From Acidimicrobiia bacterium (GTDB taxonomy: Bacteria; Actinomycetota; Acidimicrobiia; Acidimicrobiales; Poriferisodalaceae): 48,795 bases of DNA. Numbering within the stretch: position 1 is the first letter of the stretch; each line of letters begins with the position of its first letter. A model generated the notes under the pieces. It had not been told where the DNA came from. It was given only the letters and a program-made list of their open reading frames with translations, and made no database searches. This document shows positions 7,458 to 16,603 of the stretch, in pieces. Both the position numbers and the translations under genes were made by a program. The stretch covers positions 1 through 48,795 of the forward strand of contig JAJDTF010000141.1 of assembly GCA_022827265.1 (NCBI GenBank). Direction: 5' to 3'.

Positions 7458-8444
7458 TTACAGGTCGGGGCGGAGCAGTACCCGTCCAGTGGTCTTGCGC
7501 TGGTGCAACGCCTGCAGGCCGTCGATCAGGCCGTCGAGCGGCAGCTCCTGGCTGACGAGCGGGTCGAGCCTGCCGTCGGCCACCTGCGGCCAGATCTCGG
7601 CGTAGCACTCGTCGAGCACCTCGTCTTTGCGCCCCCGGTAGCCGCCCATGTGCACGCCGACCACCGAGTAGTTCTTGACCAGCAGGTGGTTCGCCGGTGC
7701 CTGGGGAATCGTGCCGCTGGCGAAACCGACCACCAGCAGGCGGCCCTCCCACGCCACCAGCCGCCGGGCGACATCGAAGTACTTGCCGCCGACGGGGTCG
7801 TAGATGATGTCGCAGCCGCGCCCGCCGGTCGCATCCATCACTGACTGGTACAGGTCGTCGTTGTCGTAGTCGATGACGATGTCGGCGCCGAGCTGGCGGC
7901 AGGTCTCCACCTTGGCGGGCCCGCCTGCGGCGGCAAGCACGGTGCAGCCCGCTGCCTTGGCCATCTGCACCGCAGCCGAGCCGACACCGCCCGCCGCAGC
8001 CAGCACCAGCACCGTCTCGCCGGCCTGCATCTCCCCCCGCCGGTACAGCGAAAACCACGCAGTGCCATAGATCACATTCGCAGCGCACGCCGCAGGAAGG
8101 GACACGTCGTCGGGCACATGCCGCGCTGTCGCACCCCTGATGAGCGCTTCGCTGGCGTAGCCGCCCCAGCCGGCGGTGCCCGAGCCGATGACCCGGTCGC
8201 CGACCGTCAAGTCGCACTCGGCGCCGACCGCCGTCACCGTGCCGCACGCTCCCATGCCCGGCGTGAAGGGCGGATCCCACCGTTCCTGGTAGGTGCCTTG
8301 GCAGTGCAGGATGTCCGCGAAGTTGAGATCGGTGGCTTCCACGGTGATGAGTGCCTGGCCCGGACCCGGCTCGGGCGAGTCGTACTCGCCCAGCTCCAGC
8401 ACATCCCACGGGTAGCCCAGCTCGTTCAGTCGCCACGCTCTCAT
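7458..8444 (-). CDS. MDR-superfamily NADPH:quinone oxidoreductase-like protein
   Basis: A 328-aa zinc-free medium-chain dehydrogenase/reductase of the quinone oxidoreductase type. It has the GroES-like half with TDLNFADILHCQGTY and PFTPGMGACGTV, then the nucleotide fold with AAAGGVGSAAVQMAKAAG and VGGKYFDVARRLVAWEGRLL. The zinc-ligand cysteines of alcohol dehydrogenases are absent. Such enzymes reduce quinones or the double bond of enoyl/acryloyl-CoA esters with NADPH, so a role on a CoA intermediate made by neighbouring genes is plausible but unproven. The chosen ATG follows AAGGGGAACTG; the open frame extends 26 codons further without homology. It is divergent from the 2-oxoglutarate oxygenase gene. 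Confidence 0.85.
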   Translation of the reverse strand: MRAWRLNELGYPWDVLELGEYDSPEPGPGQALITVEATDLNFADILHCQGTYQERWDPPFTPGMGACGTVTAVGAECDLTVGDRVIGSGTAGWGGYASEALIRGATARHVPDDVSLPAACAANVIYGTAWFSLYRRGEMQAGETVLVLAAAGGVGSAAVQMAKAAGCTVLAAAGGPAKVETCRQLGADIVIDYDNDDLYQSVMDATGGRGCDIIYDPVGGKYFDVARRLVAWEGRLLVVGFASGTIPQAPANHLLVKNYSVVGVHMGGYRGRKDEVLDECYAEIWPQVADGRLDPLVSQELPLDGLIDGLQALHQRKTTGRVLLRPDL

Positions 8445-8606
8445 CAGTTCCCCTTGCAGTCGGTTGTATCGCTGGTCGGGCGGGCTCGATGCATCCCCTC
8501 CGAACCGGCAGAACCGTACCAACGGCCCGTCACAAGTTCAGGGGCTCAGCGTCTTCGACACTCACGCCGCGGCACGCGTACGCTCGTGCGAAGACAAGGG
8601 GGAGAC

Positions 8607-9635
8607 GTGGCGCTCACAACGCAGGACCGCAGCACCTCACCGCCGCCAGAGCGGCAACCGGGCGAGAACGCAGACAGCAATCCGGACGTCATTCCGGTCT
8701 TGGACTTGGCGCCGCTCAACAACGTGGTGCCCGACGCCGCAGCTCAAGCTGCCCTCGCCGCCGAACTGCGCGACGCCCTCAGCGAGGTGGGCTTCTTCTT
8801 CATCGTCAATCACGGTGTGGCGCCCGAGACCATCGAGCACATGTTCGACGAGGCCTGCCGCCTGCATGCGCTCCCGCAGCCGGTGAAGGATTCGATCCCG
8901 ATGGGCAAGCTGGCAGGCGGCTATCTGGGCATGGGTGGCGGCACGTCGTACGCCTCCGACATCGCGGGTCCGGTGCGCAAGCCCAACCAGAACGAAGCGT
9001 TCTTCTGCCACCGTCACGGCTACCACACCGAGAACCAGTTCCCGCCGCTGGAGAACTTCGCGCAGAGCTGCGAGGACTACATCGACCAGCTCATCACCCT
9101 GGGCACACGGATGCTGCCGATCCTGGCGCTGTCACTGGACCTGCCCGCCGGCTACTTCGGCCCGCATTTCGACGAGCCCAGCGTGACGCTGCGCATGTCG
9201 CACTACCCACCGATGGATTACGACGACAACGAGTGGGGCCTCGCGCCGCACACCGACAGTTCGGTGTTCACGTTCCTGCCTGCCAACGACGTGCCGGGGC
9301 TGGAGATCCGCCCGGCCGGCTACGACTGGATCAAGCCGCCGCAGATGGCCGGCTCCTATCTCGTCAACAGCGGCGACATGCTGAAGCGCTGGACGAACAA
9401 CGTGTACCTGTCCACCGCGCACCGGGCACGCAACCTGTCGGCCGGCGACCGGTACGCGGTGCCGTTCTTCTTCGGGGCCCGCGACGACGCTGTGGTGGAC
9501 CCGGTGCCGACAACTGTCAGCGACGAGCGCCCGGCTCGCCACGAGCCGATCACCTACGGCGACTACCAGCGCTGGTTCTTGAACCGGAACTACGAGAACG
9601 TCACCGGCGAGAAGGTCGGAACATTCGAGAGCTGA
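8607..9635 (+). CDS. 2-oxoglutarate/Fe(II) oxygenase, isopenicillin-N-synthase fold
   Basis: A 342-aa non-heme iron oxygenase with an N-terminal DIOX_N domain (VIPVLDLAPLNN ... EVGFFFIVNHGV) and a C-terminal double-stranded beta-helix. Iron ligands are visible as the His and Asp of HTDSSVFTFL and the His of STAHRARN. The 2-oxoglutarate-binding Arg is in DRYAVPFF, where the usual R-x-S reads R-x-A. Members hydroxylate or desaturate many small molecules. A GTG start is preceded by GGGGGAG and begins just ahead of the domain; the open frame itself runs much further upstream, antisense to the neighbouring gene. It is convergent with the fused CoA-transferase. The fold resembles isopenicillin N synthase, but no peptide synthetase is near. 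Confidence 0.88.
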   Translation: MALTTQDRSTSPPPERQPGENADSNPDVIPVLDLAPLNNVVPDAAAQAALAAELRDALSEVGFFFIVNHGVAPETIEHMFDEACRLHALPQPVKDSIPMGKLAGGYLGMGGGTSYASDIAGPVRKPNQNEAFFCHRHGYHTENQFPPLENFAQSCEDYIDQLITLGTRMLPILALSLDLPAGYFGPHFDEPSVTLRMSHYPPMDYDDNEWGLAPHTDSSVFTFLPANDVPGLEIRPAGYDWIKPPQMAGSYLVNSGDMLKRWTNNVYLSTAHRARNLSAGDRYAVPFFFGARDDAVVDPVPTTVSDERPARHEPITYGDYQRWFLNRNYENVTGEKVGTFES

Positions 9636-9668
9636 ACGCCGGCCGACCCCGACCGGGAGCGCGGGCGA

Positions 9669-12164
9669 CTATTCGAGCACTCCAGCCACCGCCAGCTCGG
9701 CGATCTGATCCGCCTCGTAGCCGAGCAGCCGCTCCAGCACCTCGAAGGTGTGCTCGCCGTAGGTCGGTCCGCCGTGGTGAATGCCGTCAGAACTGCGTGA
9801 CATCGCAAACCGAGCGCCTTCCACCCACATCGTGCCGTTCGTGGCATGGGTGACGTTGCGGAAGTGGTTGCGGTGCACGAGCTGACCGTCGTTCGGCATC
9901 GTCACCGAGGTCGGGATCGCATGAGCAGGTATGCCCCCACGCTGCAGGAGCGCGTCGGCTTCGCTGCCCTCCCGGCACGACGTCCACGCCGTGATCGCTG
10001 CGTCGATTTCGTCGGCTCGCTCCCGGCGCTCAGCCACGCCTAGCTCGCCGAACTCACCCAGCGACTCACCGACAATCCAGCACAGTGCCTTCCATTGGTC
10101 GTCGTTCTCGCAGGCGATGGCGATCCAGCGGTTCTCGCCTGCGCTGGCGTACACGCCGTGGGGCGACATCTGCGGATGGGCATTGCCCAGCTTGGCGGGC
10201 AACTGGCCGTTGAGCGTGTAGTCGAGCACCGCCGGTGCCAAGAACGACATCGACGCTTCGGCCTGGGAGAGGTCGATGTACTGGCCCTCGCCGGTCCGGT
10301 CTCGATGGTCCAGCGCTGCCAGAATCGCCGTGCTCAGGAATCGTGGCGACACGTAGTCGGTGTAGGCGCCGAACACGCCGGCGGGGTCGCGGTCGGGCCA
10401 GCCGGTCATCTCATAGAAGCCCGACATCGACGCTCCCATCGTGCCGAAACCTGCGAGCGACGACAGTGGCCCGAACTGCCCGAAGAGGCAGCTCGACGCC
10501 ATGATGATGTCGGGATTTACCTCACACAGGTCGTCGTATGACAGGCCCCACTCGCGTATTGCCCGCGGCGAGAACGACTCGCAGACCACATCTGCCCAGC
10601 GCACCAGGTCGAGTACCAATTCCCGGCAGGCCGGCTGGTCCAATTTCGCCATGTCGATGGTGATGCCGAGCTTTCCTGCGTTCATGTTCTGGTAGAGGCC
10701 GCCGTTGTCGGGGCCGCCCTCGTCGTTGAGGAATGGCTGGATGGTGCGGGCCGCCTCGACCTTGTTCGACGACTCGACTCGCACCACGGTGGCGCCCCAG
10801 TCGGCCAGCACTCTCGTGGCCGCCGGCCCGGCCATCACCCACATGAAGTCGAGGATCTTGACGTCGGCAAGCGGCTGGGCGGGGTCGCGGTGACCGGCGG
10901 GCACCGCTGCGGTCAGGCGCTCCGACACCTCCTCGGCAACCAGTGCAGGTGTGCGCGGCGTCCCGGCTGCGTCGGCCAGCACCGCGTCGGTGTGCTCGCC
11001 CACTGTCGGAGGCGGCCCTGCGAGTTCGACCGGCGTGCGGCTCATGAGCGCAAACGGGCCCGGGAATCGCACGGCCTGCTGATCGCCGACATCGATGTCG
11101 CGCCAGAAGCCTCGCTCCGCGTAGTGCGGCGCCTCCACCACGTCCTGCACCGTGGTGATGGGCACCATCAGCAGCCGATGCTCGAGTGCTGCCTCCAGCA
11201 GATCAGCCTTGGTGCGCCCGGCGGTGAAGTCGGCAGCGACCTGCTGGATGCGGTCGTACTCGCCGAAGCCGATGCGGCCCGTCATCACGCCTTCGACAAA
11301 GTTGATCCAGTCGATCTCGAGGTCGGCGTCGGAACAGCCGCCTTGGGCGTGCATCCATTCGAACAGCCGCTGGCCGAACGGGCCGATGGACTCACCGAAC
11401 AGGACCGTGGTGGACACGTACCCGTCTGCGGCCGGGGAGCGCAGCCGCACAGTGAACGGGCCGAGCTTGACGCCGCCGCTGAATCGTGTGGCTTCGGGCG
11501 AGTTGTACAGATGGCACAGCGACATCGACTGCAGCGCCTGGCCAGCAGCCTGCTGGGCGCTCACGTCGACGTGCTGGCCTCGACCTGAGCGGCTGCGCTC
11601 GCGCAAGGCGATCATGGTGGCGGCGGCGGCTTCGGCAGATGCGTGCAGGAAGCACTGATCGAGCGGGATGCGCAACGGCGGCCGGTCTTCGTCACCAATG
11701 ATGTTCGACAGCATCGAGGCCGCCGAGACCACGAGGTCGGTGGCGGCCCAGTGCGCCTTGGGTCCGCTCTGGCCGAACGGTGTGATCGACGTGTAGACGA
11801 GCGCGGGGTTTGCCGCAGCCAGATCGTCGGCGCCCAGACCTCTCGCGGCCATCGCACCGGGCACCTCGGACTCGATCACCACGTCAGCGCCGGCTGCGAG
11901 CTCGAGCAGCCGGTCACGGCCCTCGTCGGTGTCGAGGTCCAGCACGATGCTGCGCTTGCCCCGGTTGTACGACCAGAACCACAGCGAAGATTCGGGGTCT
12001 TCTTCGCAGCCTGCCACGAAGGGTCCGACGGTGCGCGCTGCCGACCCGCCCGGCGGTTCCACCAAGATCACATCGGCGCCAAGGTCGGCCAGCATTGCCC
12101 CGGCCAATTGGCCCCGGTGGTCCGACAGGTCCAGCACTCGACAGTCCAGCACGATGACCCCCAT
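9669..12164 (-). CDS. Two-domain (fused) CaiB/BaiF family III CoA-transferase
   Basis: An 831-aa protein made of two complete CaiB/BaiF CoA-transferase domains in tandem (about residues 1-400 and 420-831). Single-domain family members are about 400 aa and work as interlocked dimers, so this gene encodes both halves in one chain. The first half begins VIVLDCRVLDLSDHRGQLAG and has a candidate catalytic Asp at about 143 in WAATDLVVSA. The second half begins VKILDFMWVMAGPAATRVLA; at the matching site it reads AGFGTMGASMSGFYEMTG, with no Asp. One half may therefore be structural or CoA-binding only. The ATG begins the domain; the open frame extends upstream without homology. It should move CoA between two acyl groups; substrates are unknown. 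Confidence 0.9.
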   Translation of the reverse strand: MGVIVLDCRVLDLSDHRGQLAGAMLADLGADVILVEPPGGSAARTVGPFVAGCEEDPESSLWFWSYNRGKRSIVLDLDTDEGRDRLLELAAGADVVIESEVPGAMAARGLGADDLAAANPALVYTSITPFGQSGPKAHWAATDLVVSAASMLSNIIGDEDRPPLRIPLDQCFLHASAEAAAATMIALRERSRSGRGQHVDVSAQQAAGQALQSMSLCHLYNSPEATRFSGGVKLGPFTVRLRSPAADGYVSTTVLFGESIGPFGQRLFEWMHAQGGCSDADLEIDWINFVEGVMTGRIGFGEYDRIQQVAADFTAGRTKADLLEAALEHRLLMVPITTVQDVVEAPHYAERGFWRDIDVGDQQAVRFPGPFALMSRTPVELAGPPPTVGEHTDAVLADAAGTPRTPALVAEEVSERLTAAVPAGHRDPAQPLADVKILDFMWVMAGPAATRVLADWGATVVRVESSNKVEAARTIQPFLNDEGGPDNGGLYQNMNAGKLGITIDMAKLDQPACRELVLDLVRWADVVCESFSPRAIREWGLSYDDLCEVNPDIIMASSCLFGQFGPLSSLAGFGTMGASMSGFYEMTGWPDRDPAGVFGAYTDYVSPRFLSTAILAALDHRDRTGEGQYIDLSQAEASMSFLAPAVLDYTLNGQLPAKLGNAHPQMSPHGVYASAGENRWIAIACENDDQWKALCWIVGESLGEFGELGVAERRERADEIDAAITAWTSCREGSEADALLQRGGIPAHAIPTSVTMPNDGQLVHRNHFRNVTHATNGTMWVEGARFAMSRSSDGIHHGGPTYGEHTFEVLERLLGYEADQIAELAVAGVLE

Positions 12165-12210
12165 CCGTTGGTTGCGCGCAGAACCTAGTGCGACCGCGGG
12201 AGGCCTCTGA

Positions 12211-12891
12211 TCAGCGCCCCAACACCGGCTGGGCCTCCACCACTCGCAACGACACGGGTGTCGGCACCACGACCGGTCCGACGGTGCCTGCAAGCCCGGT
12301 GTTTGACGTCCAACGCACGGCCCAGACCGTCTGCACGATGCCGCGGAAACGGCCGGTCAGCCCTGCAGTGGAGGCACGCTGGAAGACGTGACTGCACAGC
12401 GAGCGGGTGCCGGGCGCGAGCCACGGCAGGCCTGGCCCCGGGCACGACACCAGCGGTGATCCATCACCGGGGACCATCTGCAGGGTCACCGGCGTAGCGA
12501 CGAGGGTGACCACAACGTTCCCGGCGGCGACGACGCGCACGATGGGCCGCCAGCTCGCCGCCGGCACCCAGAACCACGTGTCGATGCCGACCAGTGTGCG
12601 CACCCTCTGCGCCGGCGGTGCGAAGAACGGCACCGGGCGCGGGAACGACAGCGACGACAGGCCCAAGTTGGCGGCCTTGCCGACACGCTCGGCCTTGTGG
12701 GCAGGATCACGGCTGTCCACCTCGATGCGCAGGTCTCCCAGCACCGGATCGCGTGCTAGCGGCTGCTCCAGAAGCACCGAACTGCCGCCTCGCAGCGACA
12801 GAGCCGGCCCCGCCGATGCCGCCGGTGTCATGGGAAGGCTCGACAGGCTCAGGCCCAAGCCCAAAATGATGAATTTCGCGACATTTCGCAT
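12211..12891 (-). CDS. Secreted actinobacterial protein, PKD-like (often labelled ATP/GTP-binding)
   Basis: A 226-aa protein with a Sec signal peptide (MRNVAKFIILGLGLSLSSLP, cleavage likely after PAASA). The mature part has TWFWVPAASWRPI, VPGDGSPLVSCPGPGLPW and LCSHVFQRAS, and ends in VSLRVVEAQPVLG. This pattern of a W-rich strand, a GDG..C.GPG segment, a second Cys and a final V.E.QA motif is shared by a broad set of small actinobacterial secreted proteins of unknown function that databases often call ATP/GTP-binding. The paired Cys residues suggest a disulfide outside the cell. An in-frame start eight codons upstream is possible. It is divergent from the amidase gene and 46 nt upstream of the fused CoA-transferase. 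Confidence 0.7.
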   Translation of the reverse strand: MRNVAKFIILGLGLSLSSLPMTPAASAGPALSLRGGSSVLLEQPLARDPVLGDLRIEVDSRDPAHKAERVGKAANLGLSSLSFPRPVPFFAPPAQRVRTLVGIDTWFWVPAASWRPIVRVVAAGNVVVTLVATPVTLQMVPGDGSPLVSCPGPGLPWLAPGTRSLCSHVFQRASTAGLTGRFRGIVQTVWAVRWTSNTGLAGTVGPVVVPTPVSLRVVEAQPVLGR

Positions 12892-13057
12892 GTGCCTACC
12901 GTCGTGCCGCAGCACGTCGCAGGCAAGCGATTTTCGACGTGTCGGCGCAGGCAGGCAGCGCCCGGATGCGGCGAACTAGGTTGCCTGCACCGTTCAACAC
13001 GAACGTGGCCAGGAAGAATCCGGCCACCACCAACTTGTCTGTGCAGGAGGTCCGGAT

Positions 13058-14512
13058 ATGGCTACGGATGATTTCGCCTATGCGACGACTCTGGAGACTG
13101 CGGCCGCCATCGCCGCAGGCGACGTCTCCTCCAGGGAGCTGCTCGATGCGGCGCTTGCGCGAGTGGAGCGTCTCGACGGCCCGATCAACGCTGTGGTGGC
13201 ACTCGATGCCGAACGGGCACGGGCCGCTGCCGATGCGGCAGACGCAGCAGTGGCCCGCGGAGACGATCTGGGGCCGCTGCACGGCGTTCCCGTCACCATC
13301 AAGGACTCGTTCCAGACCGAGGGGCTGGTCACGACCTCCGGCGCCCCGGCGCTGGCCGACTTCGTGCCTGAGCGCGACGCCGATCCGGTCGCTCGCTACA
13401 AGGCTGCGGGGGCGGTGGTGTTCGCCAAGACCAACCTGCCGCTGTTCGCGGGCGACGCGCAGTCGTACAACGAGGTGTACGGCACCACCGCCAACCCATA
13501 CAACGTCGAGCACACGCCCGGCGGCTCGTCGGGCGGATCGGGGGCGGCGCTGGCTGCCGGCTATACCCCGCTCGAACTCGGCTCCGACATCGGCGGCTCC
13601 ATCCGCATCCCATCGCACTGGTCGGGCGTCACCGGTCACAAGCCCAGCTACGGCGTCGTGTCAGCACTGGGCCAGATTCCCGGCATGCCCGGCACGCTCA
13701 GCCAAGCTGACATCGCCGTCGCCGGGCCGATGGCACGTGACGTCGACGACCTGGAGATGGCGCTCGACCTCCTCGCCGGGCCTGACGCGTGGAACTCCAA
13801 GGCGTACTCGCTCGACCTGCCGCCCGCCCGCCACCGCGACATATCCGACTTTCGGGTGGCGGTGTGGCTCGACGAGGAACTGTGCCCGATCGACTCCCAG
13901 TACCGGGAGCTGCTGCTGGGAGCGGCCAGCGCGCTGGAGCAGGCGGGGGCCCGGGTGGACACCGAGGCCCGACCTGCGTTCACGTTCGAGAAGGCCGTCG
14001 ACACCTTCCTGCACCTGCTCTCGGCAGCTGAGGCCGGCACATGGACGCTCGCCCAGCTGGAAGAGATCGCCTCGTCGAGCGACGATCCCCAGGGAGATCT
14101 GGGCATCTGGTACGCCGCGATGCGTCATCGGGAATGGCTGAGCTGGCACGAGCGCCGGCTGCAGCAGCGCAGGCGCTGGGAGGAGTTCTTCACCGATTGG
14201 GACGTGGTGCTGCTGCCGGTGACGCCGACCGCCGCGGTCCGTCACGACCACAGCCGCCCGGCCACCAACCGCCGGATCACGGTGAACGGCGACAGCCGGC
14301 CGTACTTCGACATCATCAAGTGGATGGGATTGACCGGTGTGGCATGGCTGCCCGCCACCGTGGTGCCCGTGGGCACTGTGTCTGCGGCCGGGGGCGATCT
14401 GCCGGTCGGAGTGCAGATCGCGGGACCATTCCTGGAAGACCGCACGACGCTGGCCGTGGGCCGCTTCCTGAACGAGGCGCTCGGCGGGTTCCAGCGACCG
14501 GCGGGCTTCTGA
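13058..14512 (+). CDS. Amidase signature family hydrolase
   Basis: A 484-aa amidase with the full Ser-cisSer-Lys triad: Lys82 in VTIKDSF, Ser157 in PGGSSGGSGAA and Ser181 in GSDIGGSIRIPS. It should hydrolyse an amide to acid plus amine or ammonia. The ATG has an excellent ribosome site (AGGAGGT). The C-terminal third contains MRHREWLSWHERRLQQRRRW, a His/Arg-rich stretch also seen in the amidase at 17617-19089, which suggests the two are paralogues of one subfamily. It is followed by an alpha/beta hydrolase and a CoA-transferase on the same strand, giving a likely three-gene unit: amide opening, ester or lactone hydrolysis, CoA transfer. The substrate is unknown. Confidence 0.92.
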   Translation: MATDDFAYATTLETAAAIAAGDVSSRELLDAALARVERLDGPINAVVALDAERARAAADAADAAVARGDDLGPLHGVPVTIKDSFQTEGLVTTSGAPALADFVPERDADPVARYKAAGAVVFAKTNLPLFAGDAQSYNEVYGTTANPYNVEHTPGGSSGGSGAALAAGYTPLELGSDIGGSIRIPSHWSGVTGHKPSYGVVSALGQIPGMPGTLSQADIAVAGPMARDVDDLEMALDLLAGPDAWNSKAYSLDLPPARHRDISDFRVAVWLDEELCPIDSQYRELLLGAASALEQAGARVDTEARPAFTFEKAVDTFLHLLSAAEAGTWTLAQLEEIASSSDDPQGDLGIWYAAMRHREWLSWHERRLQQRRRWEEFFTDWDVVLLPVTPTAAVRHDHSRPATNRRITVNGDSRPYFDIIKWMGLTGVAWLPATVVPVGTVSAAGGDLPVGVQIAGPFLEDRTTLAVGRFLNEALGGFQRPAGF

Positions 14513-14570
14513 GCGACGCCGCGCTCGTACCTCGGAGCATGCGCTTACTGGCGAACCCTCTCTTCGCGCC

Positions 14571-15380
14571 GTGACCGCGGACGAGGAACGTCTTCACGCC
14601 GTCGTCCACGACGGCGACGGCCCGCTGGCGCTGCTGGTGCACGGTGCGCTGGGCAGTCGCTCATATTGGGACGACAACATCGGCGCGCTGCAGGCGGTCT
14701 GCCGCCCGGTGGTGATCGAGCTGTGGGGGCACGGCAGATCGCCCAGCCCTGCCGATCCCGAGCGGTATAGGCCGCACAGCTACGTGGCCGAGTTCGAGCG
14801 GCTGCGAGTCGAACTCGGCGCTGAGCGGATCTGGATGATCGGGCAGTCGCTGGGAGCGGCGCTGGCCCTGCACTACGTGCTCACGCACCCCGCCCATGTC
14901 ATCGGCGCCGTGCTCACCAACTCCTCGTCCGCATTCAGCGAGCCCGCTGTGTGGGCGGAACGAACCGAGACGATGGTGGAAGAGCGGGCGCTCGAAGTCG
15001 AGGCGCATGGCATCGAAGTGCTGCGCGACAGCTGGATCAACCCGGGGCGATCGACACGCATCTCGCCGGCGGTGCGAGCCAAGCTGGCAGGCGAGTTCTC
15101 CGAGCACGACGCGACAGGACTCGTCAACTCGTTCCGCTTCACGAATGCGGGAGTGCCGCTCGGGGAGCGCCTGGCGGACGTTGCCGTTCCTGTGCTGCTC
15201 ACCAACGGCACTGAGGAGGGCCGCTTCCAACAGCTCCTGCCGAGAGCGAATCAGATTCCCGGCCTGGAGATCGCCGATCTGGCCGCCTCGCACGCGGTGA
15301 ACGCCCAGGATCCCGCAGGATGGAACGCCGCTGCCACCAGATTCATCCGGCAACACGCCGACACACCGCACACCCGCTAG
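14571..15380 (+). CDS. Alpha/beta hydrolase
   Basis: A 269-aa alpha/beta-hydrolase-fold enzyme. The oxyanion segment LLVHGALGSRSYW, the nucleophile elbow IGQSLGAALA (Ser93) and the C-terminal ASHAVNAQDP supplying the His are visible, with PVLLTNGTEEGR in the usual place of the acid. It probably cleaves an ester, lactone or thioester. GTG is taken as the start because homology begins close behind it and no in-frame ATG is nearby. It sits 58 nt after the amidase and 11 nt before the CoA-transferase, consistent with one operon. Confidence 0.85.
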   Translation: MTADEERLHAVVHDGDGPLALLVHGALGSRSYWDDNIGALQAVCRPVVIELWGHGRSPSPADPERYRPHSYVAEFERLRVELGAERIWMIGQSLGAALALHYVLTHPAHVIGAVLTNSSSAFSEPAVWAERTETMVEERALEVEAHGIEVLRDSWINPGRSTRISPAVRAKLAGEFSEHDATGLVNSFRFTNAGVPLGERLADVAVPVLLTNGTEEGRFQQLLPRANQIPGLEIADLAASHAVNAQDPAGWNAAATRFIRQHADTPHTR

Positions 15381-15391
15381 AGGAGGCACCC

Positions 15392-16555
15392 ATGGGGACA
15401 GGACCGCTCGAAGGCATCACGGTTGTCGACGTCTCCAGCGCAGTCGCGGGAGCGTGGGTGTCGTCGCACCTCGCCGAGATGGGTGCCGACGTGGTGCTGA
15501 TCGAGAAGGTGGGCGCTTCGGACGTCATGCGCCTGACCGGTGCGATCGTGGGCGATCAATCGGGCTGCTGGGTGCAGATGCACCGCAACAAGCGCGGCAT
15601 GGATCTCGATATCCGCGACGAGCGCGGGCGCGAGATCCTGCTTCAGCTCGTCGAGGGTGCCGACGTATTCGTCCAGAACTTCCGACCCGGGGTGGCCGAG
15701 CGCCTGCGCATCGGCTACGACGATCTCAGCGCCGTCAATCCCGATCTCGTCTACTTGTCGGTGTCGGGTTTCGGCCCCGACGGGCCCTACGCGCACCAGC
15801 CGGTGTACGACCCGATCATCCAGTCGCTGTCGGGCATGACCGAGGCCCAGGGCGGCGATTTCGTCAAGTCGGCCACTGCCGACAAGACCACGGCGATGAC
15901 CGGCGCCAACGCTGTGCTCGGGGCCCTGCTGGCCCGGGCGAACGGCGCCGGCGGCCAGCACGTCGAAATCAACCTGCTCGATTCGACGCTGTCGTGGATG
16001 TGGCTCGACTATTTCTGGAACGAGTCGGTGCCCGAGGCCACGCCGACGCCGTCGTACAGCGAGTGGTACAGCCCCTGGAAGACCACCGATGGTTGGGTGG
16101 GCGCCATCTGGCCCTCGGATGCGCAGTACGAGCGGGTGTGCGAGACGCTGGGCGTGCCGCACCTGGCTGAGGATCCTCGCTTCGCCACCCGCGAGGCCCG
16201 GATTCGCAACTCCAATGAGCACCAGCAGGAATTCTCCGAACTGCTCGGCGACTTCACCACAGCCGAGGCGCTCAAGCTGCTCGAAGCCGCCGACGTTCCC
16301 TGCGCTCCCGTGCTGGACATCACCGACGTGTTCGATGACCCCCAGGTGAAGCACAACGAGACGGTGCTCACCCACCATCACCCCGTGGCAGGCCAGATCC
16401 GCACGGCACGCTTCCCGGCCCGGTTCAGCAAGACGCCCACCGCGCTGGAGCGCTTGGCCCCGACGAAGGGCCAGCACACCGACGAGGTGCTGACGGAGCT
16501 GGGCCGCTCCCCCGCTGAGATCGCCGAACTCCGCAACGAGGGCATCATCGGCTGA
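15392..16555 (+). CDS. Family III CoA-transferase (CaiB/BaiF), single domain
   Basis: A 387-aa CoA-transferase of the formyl-CoA/crotonobetainyl-CoA transferase family. It starts GPLEGITVVDVSSAVAGAWV, has the CoA-binding HRNKRGMDLDI segment, and carries the catalytic Asp in PVYDPIIQSLSG, followed by GGQHVEINLLD. The start follows AGAGGAGGCACC, 11 nt after the upstream hydrolase stop, so the genes are probably co-transcribed. These enzymes pass CoA between carboxylates without ATP. Unlike the fused transferase at 9669-12164, its active-site Asp segment is standard. Confidence 0.93.
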   Translation: MGTGPLEGITVVDVSSAVAGAWVSSHLAEMGADVVLIEKVGASDVMRLTGAIVGDQSGCWVQMHRNKRGMDLDIRDERGREILLQLVEGADVFVQNFRPGVAERLRIGYDDLSAVNPDLVYLSVSGFGPDGPYAHQPVYDPIIQSLSGMTEAQGGDFVKSATADKTTAMTGANAVLGALLARANGAGGQHVEINLLDSTLSWMWLDYFWNESVPEATPTPSYSEWYSPWKTTDGWVGAIWPSDAQYERVCETLGVPHLAEDPRFATREARIRNSNEHQQEFSELLGDFTTAEALKLLEAADVPCAPVLDITDVFDDPQVKHNETVLTHHHPVAGQIRTARFPARFSKTPTALERLAPTKGQHTDEVLTELGRSPAEIAELRNEGIIG

Positions 16556-16603
16556 GCGGCCCCTGCTGCCGGCCGAACCCCGAGCCGGGCAGGTCGGCTG
16601 GCC

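Noticed and set aside
8607..9635. Beta-lactam biosynthesis suggested by the isopenicillin-N-synthase-like fold
   Set aside because: No peptide synthetase or other antibiotic gene is nearby; the fold is shared by many unrelated 2-oxoglutarate oxygenases, and the surroundings are catabolic.
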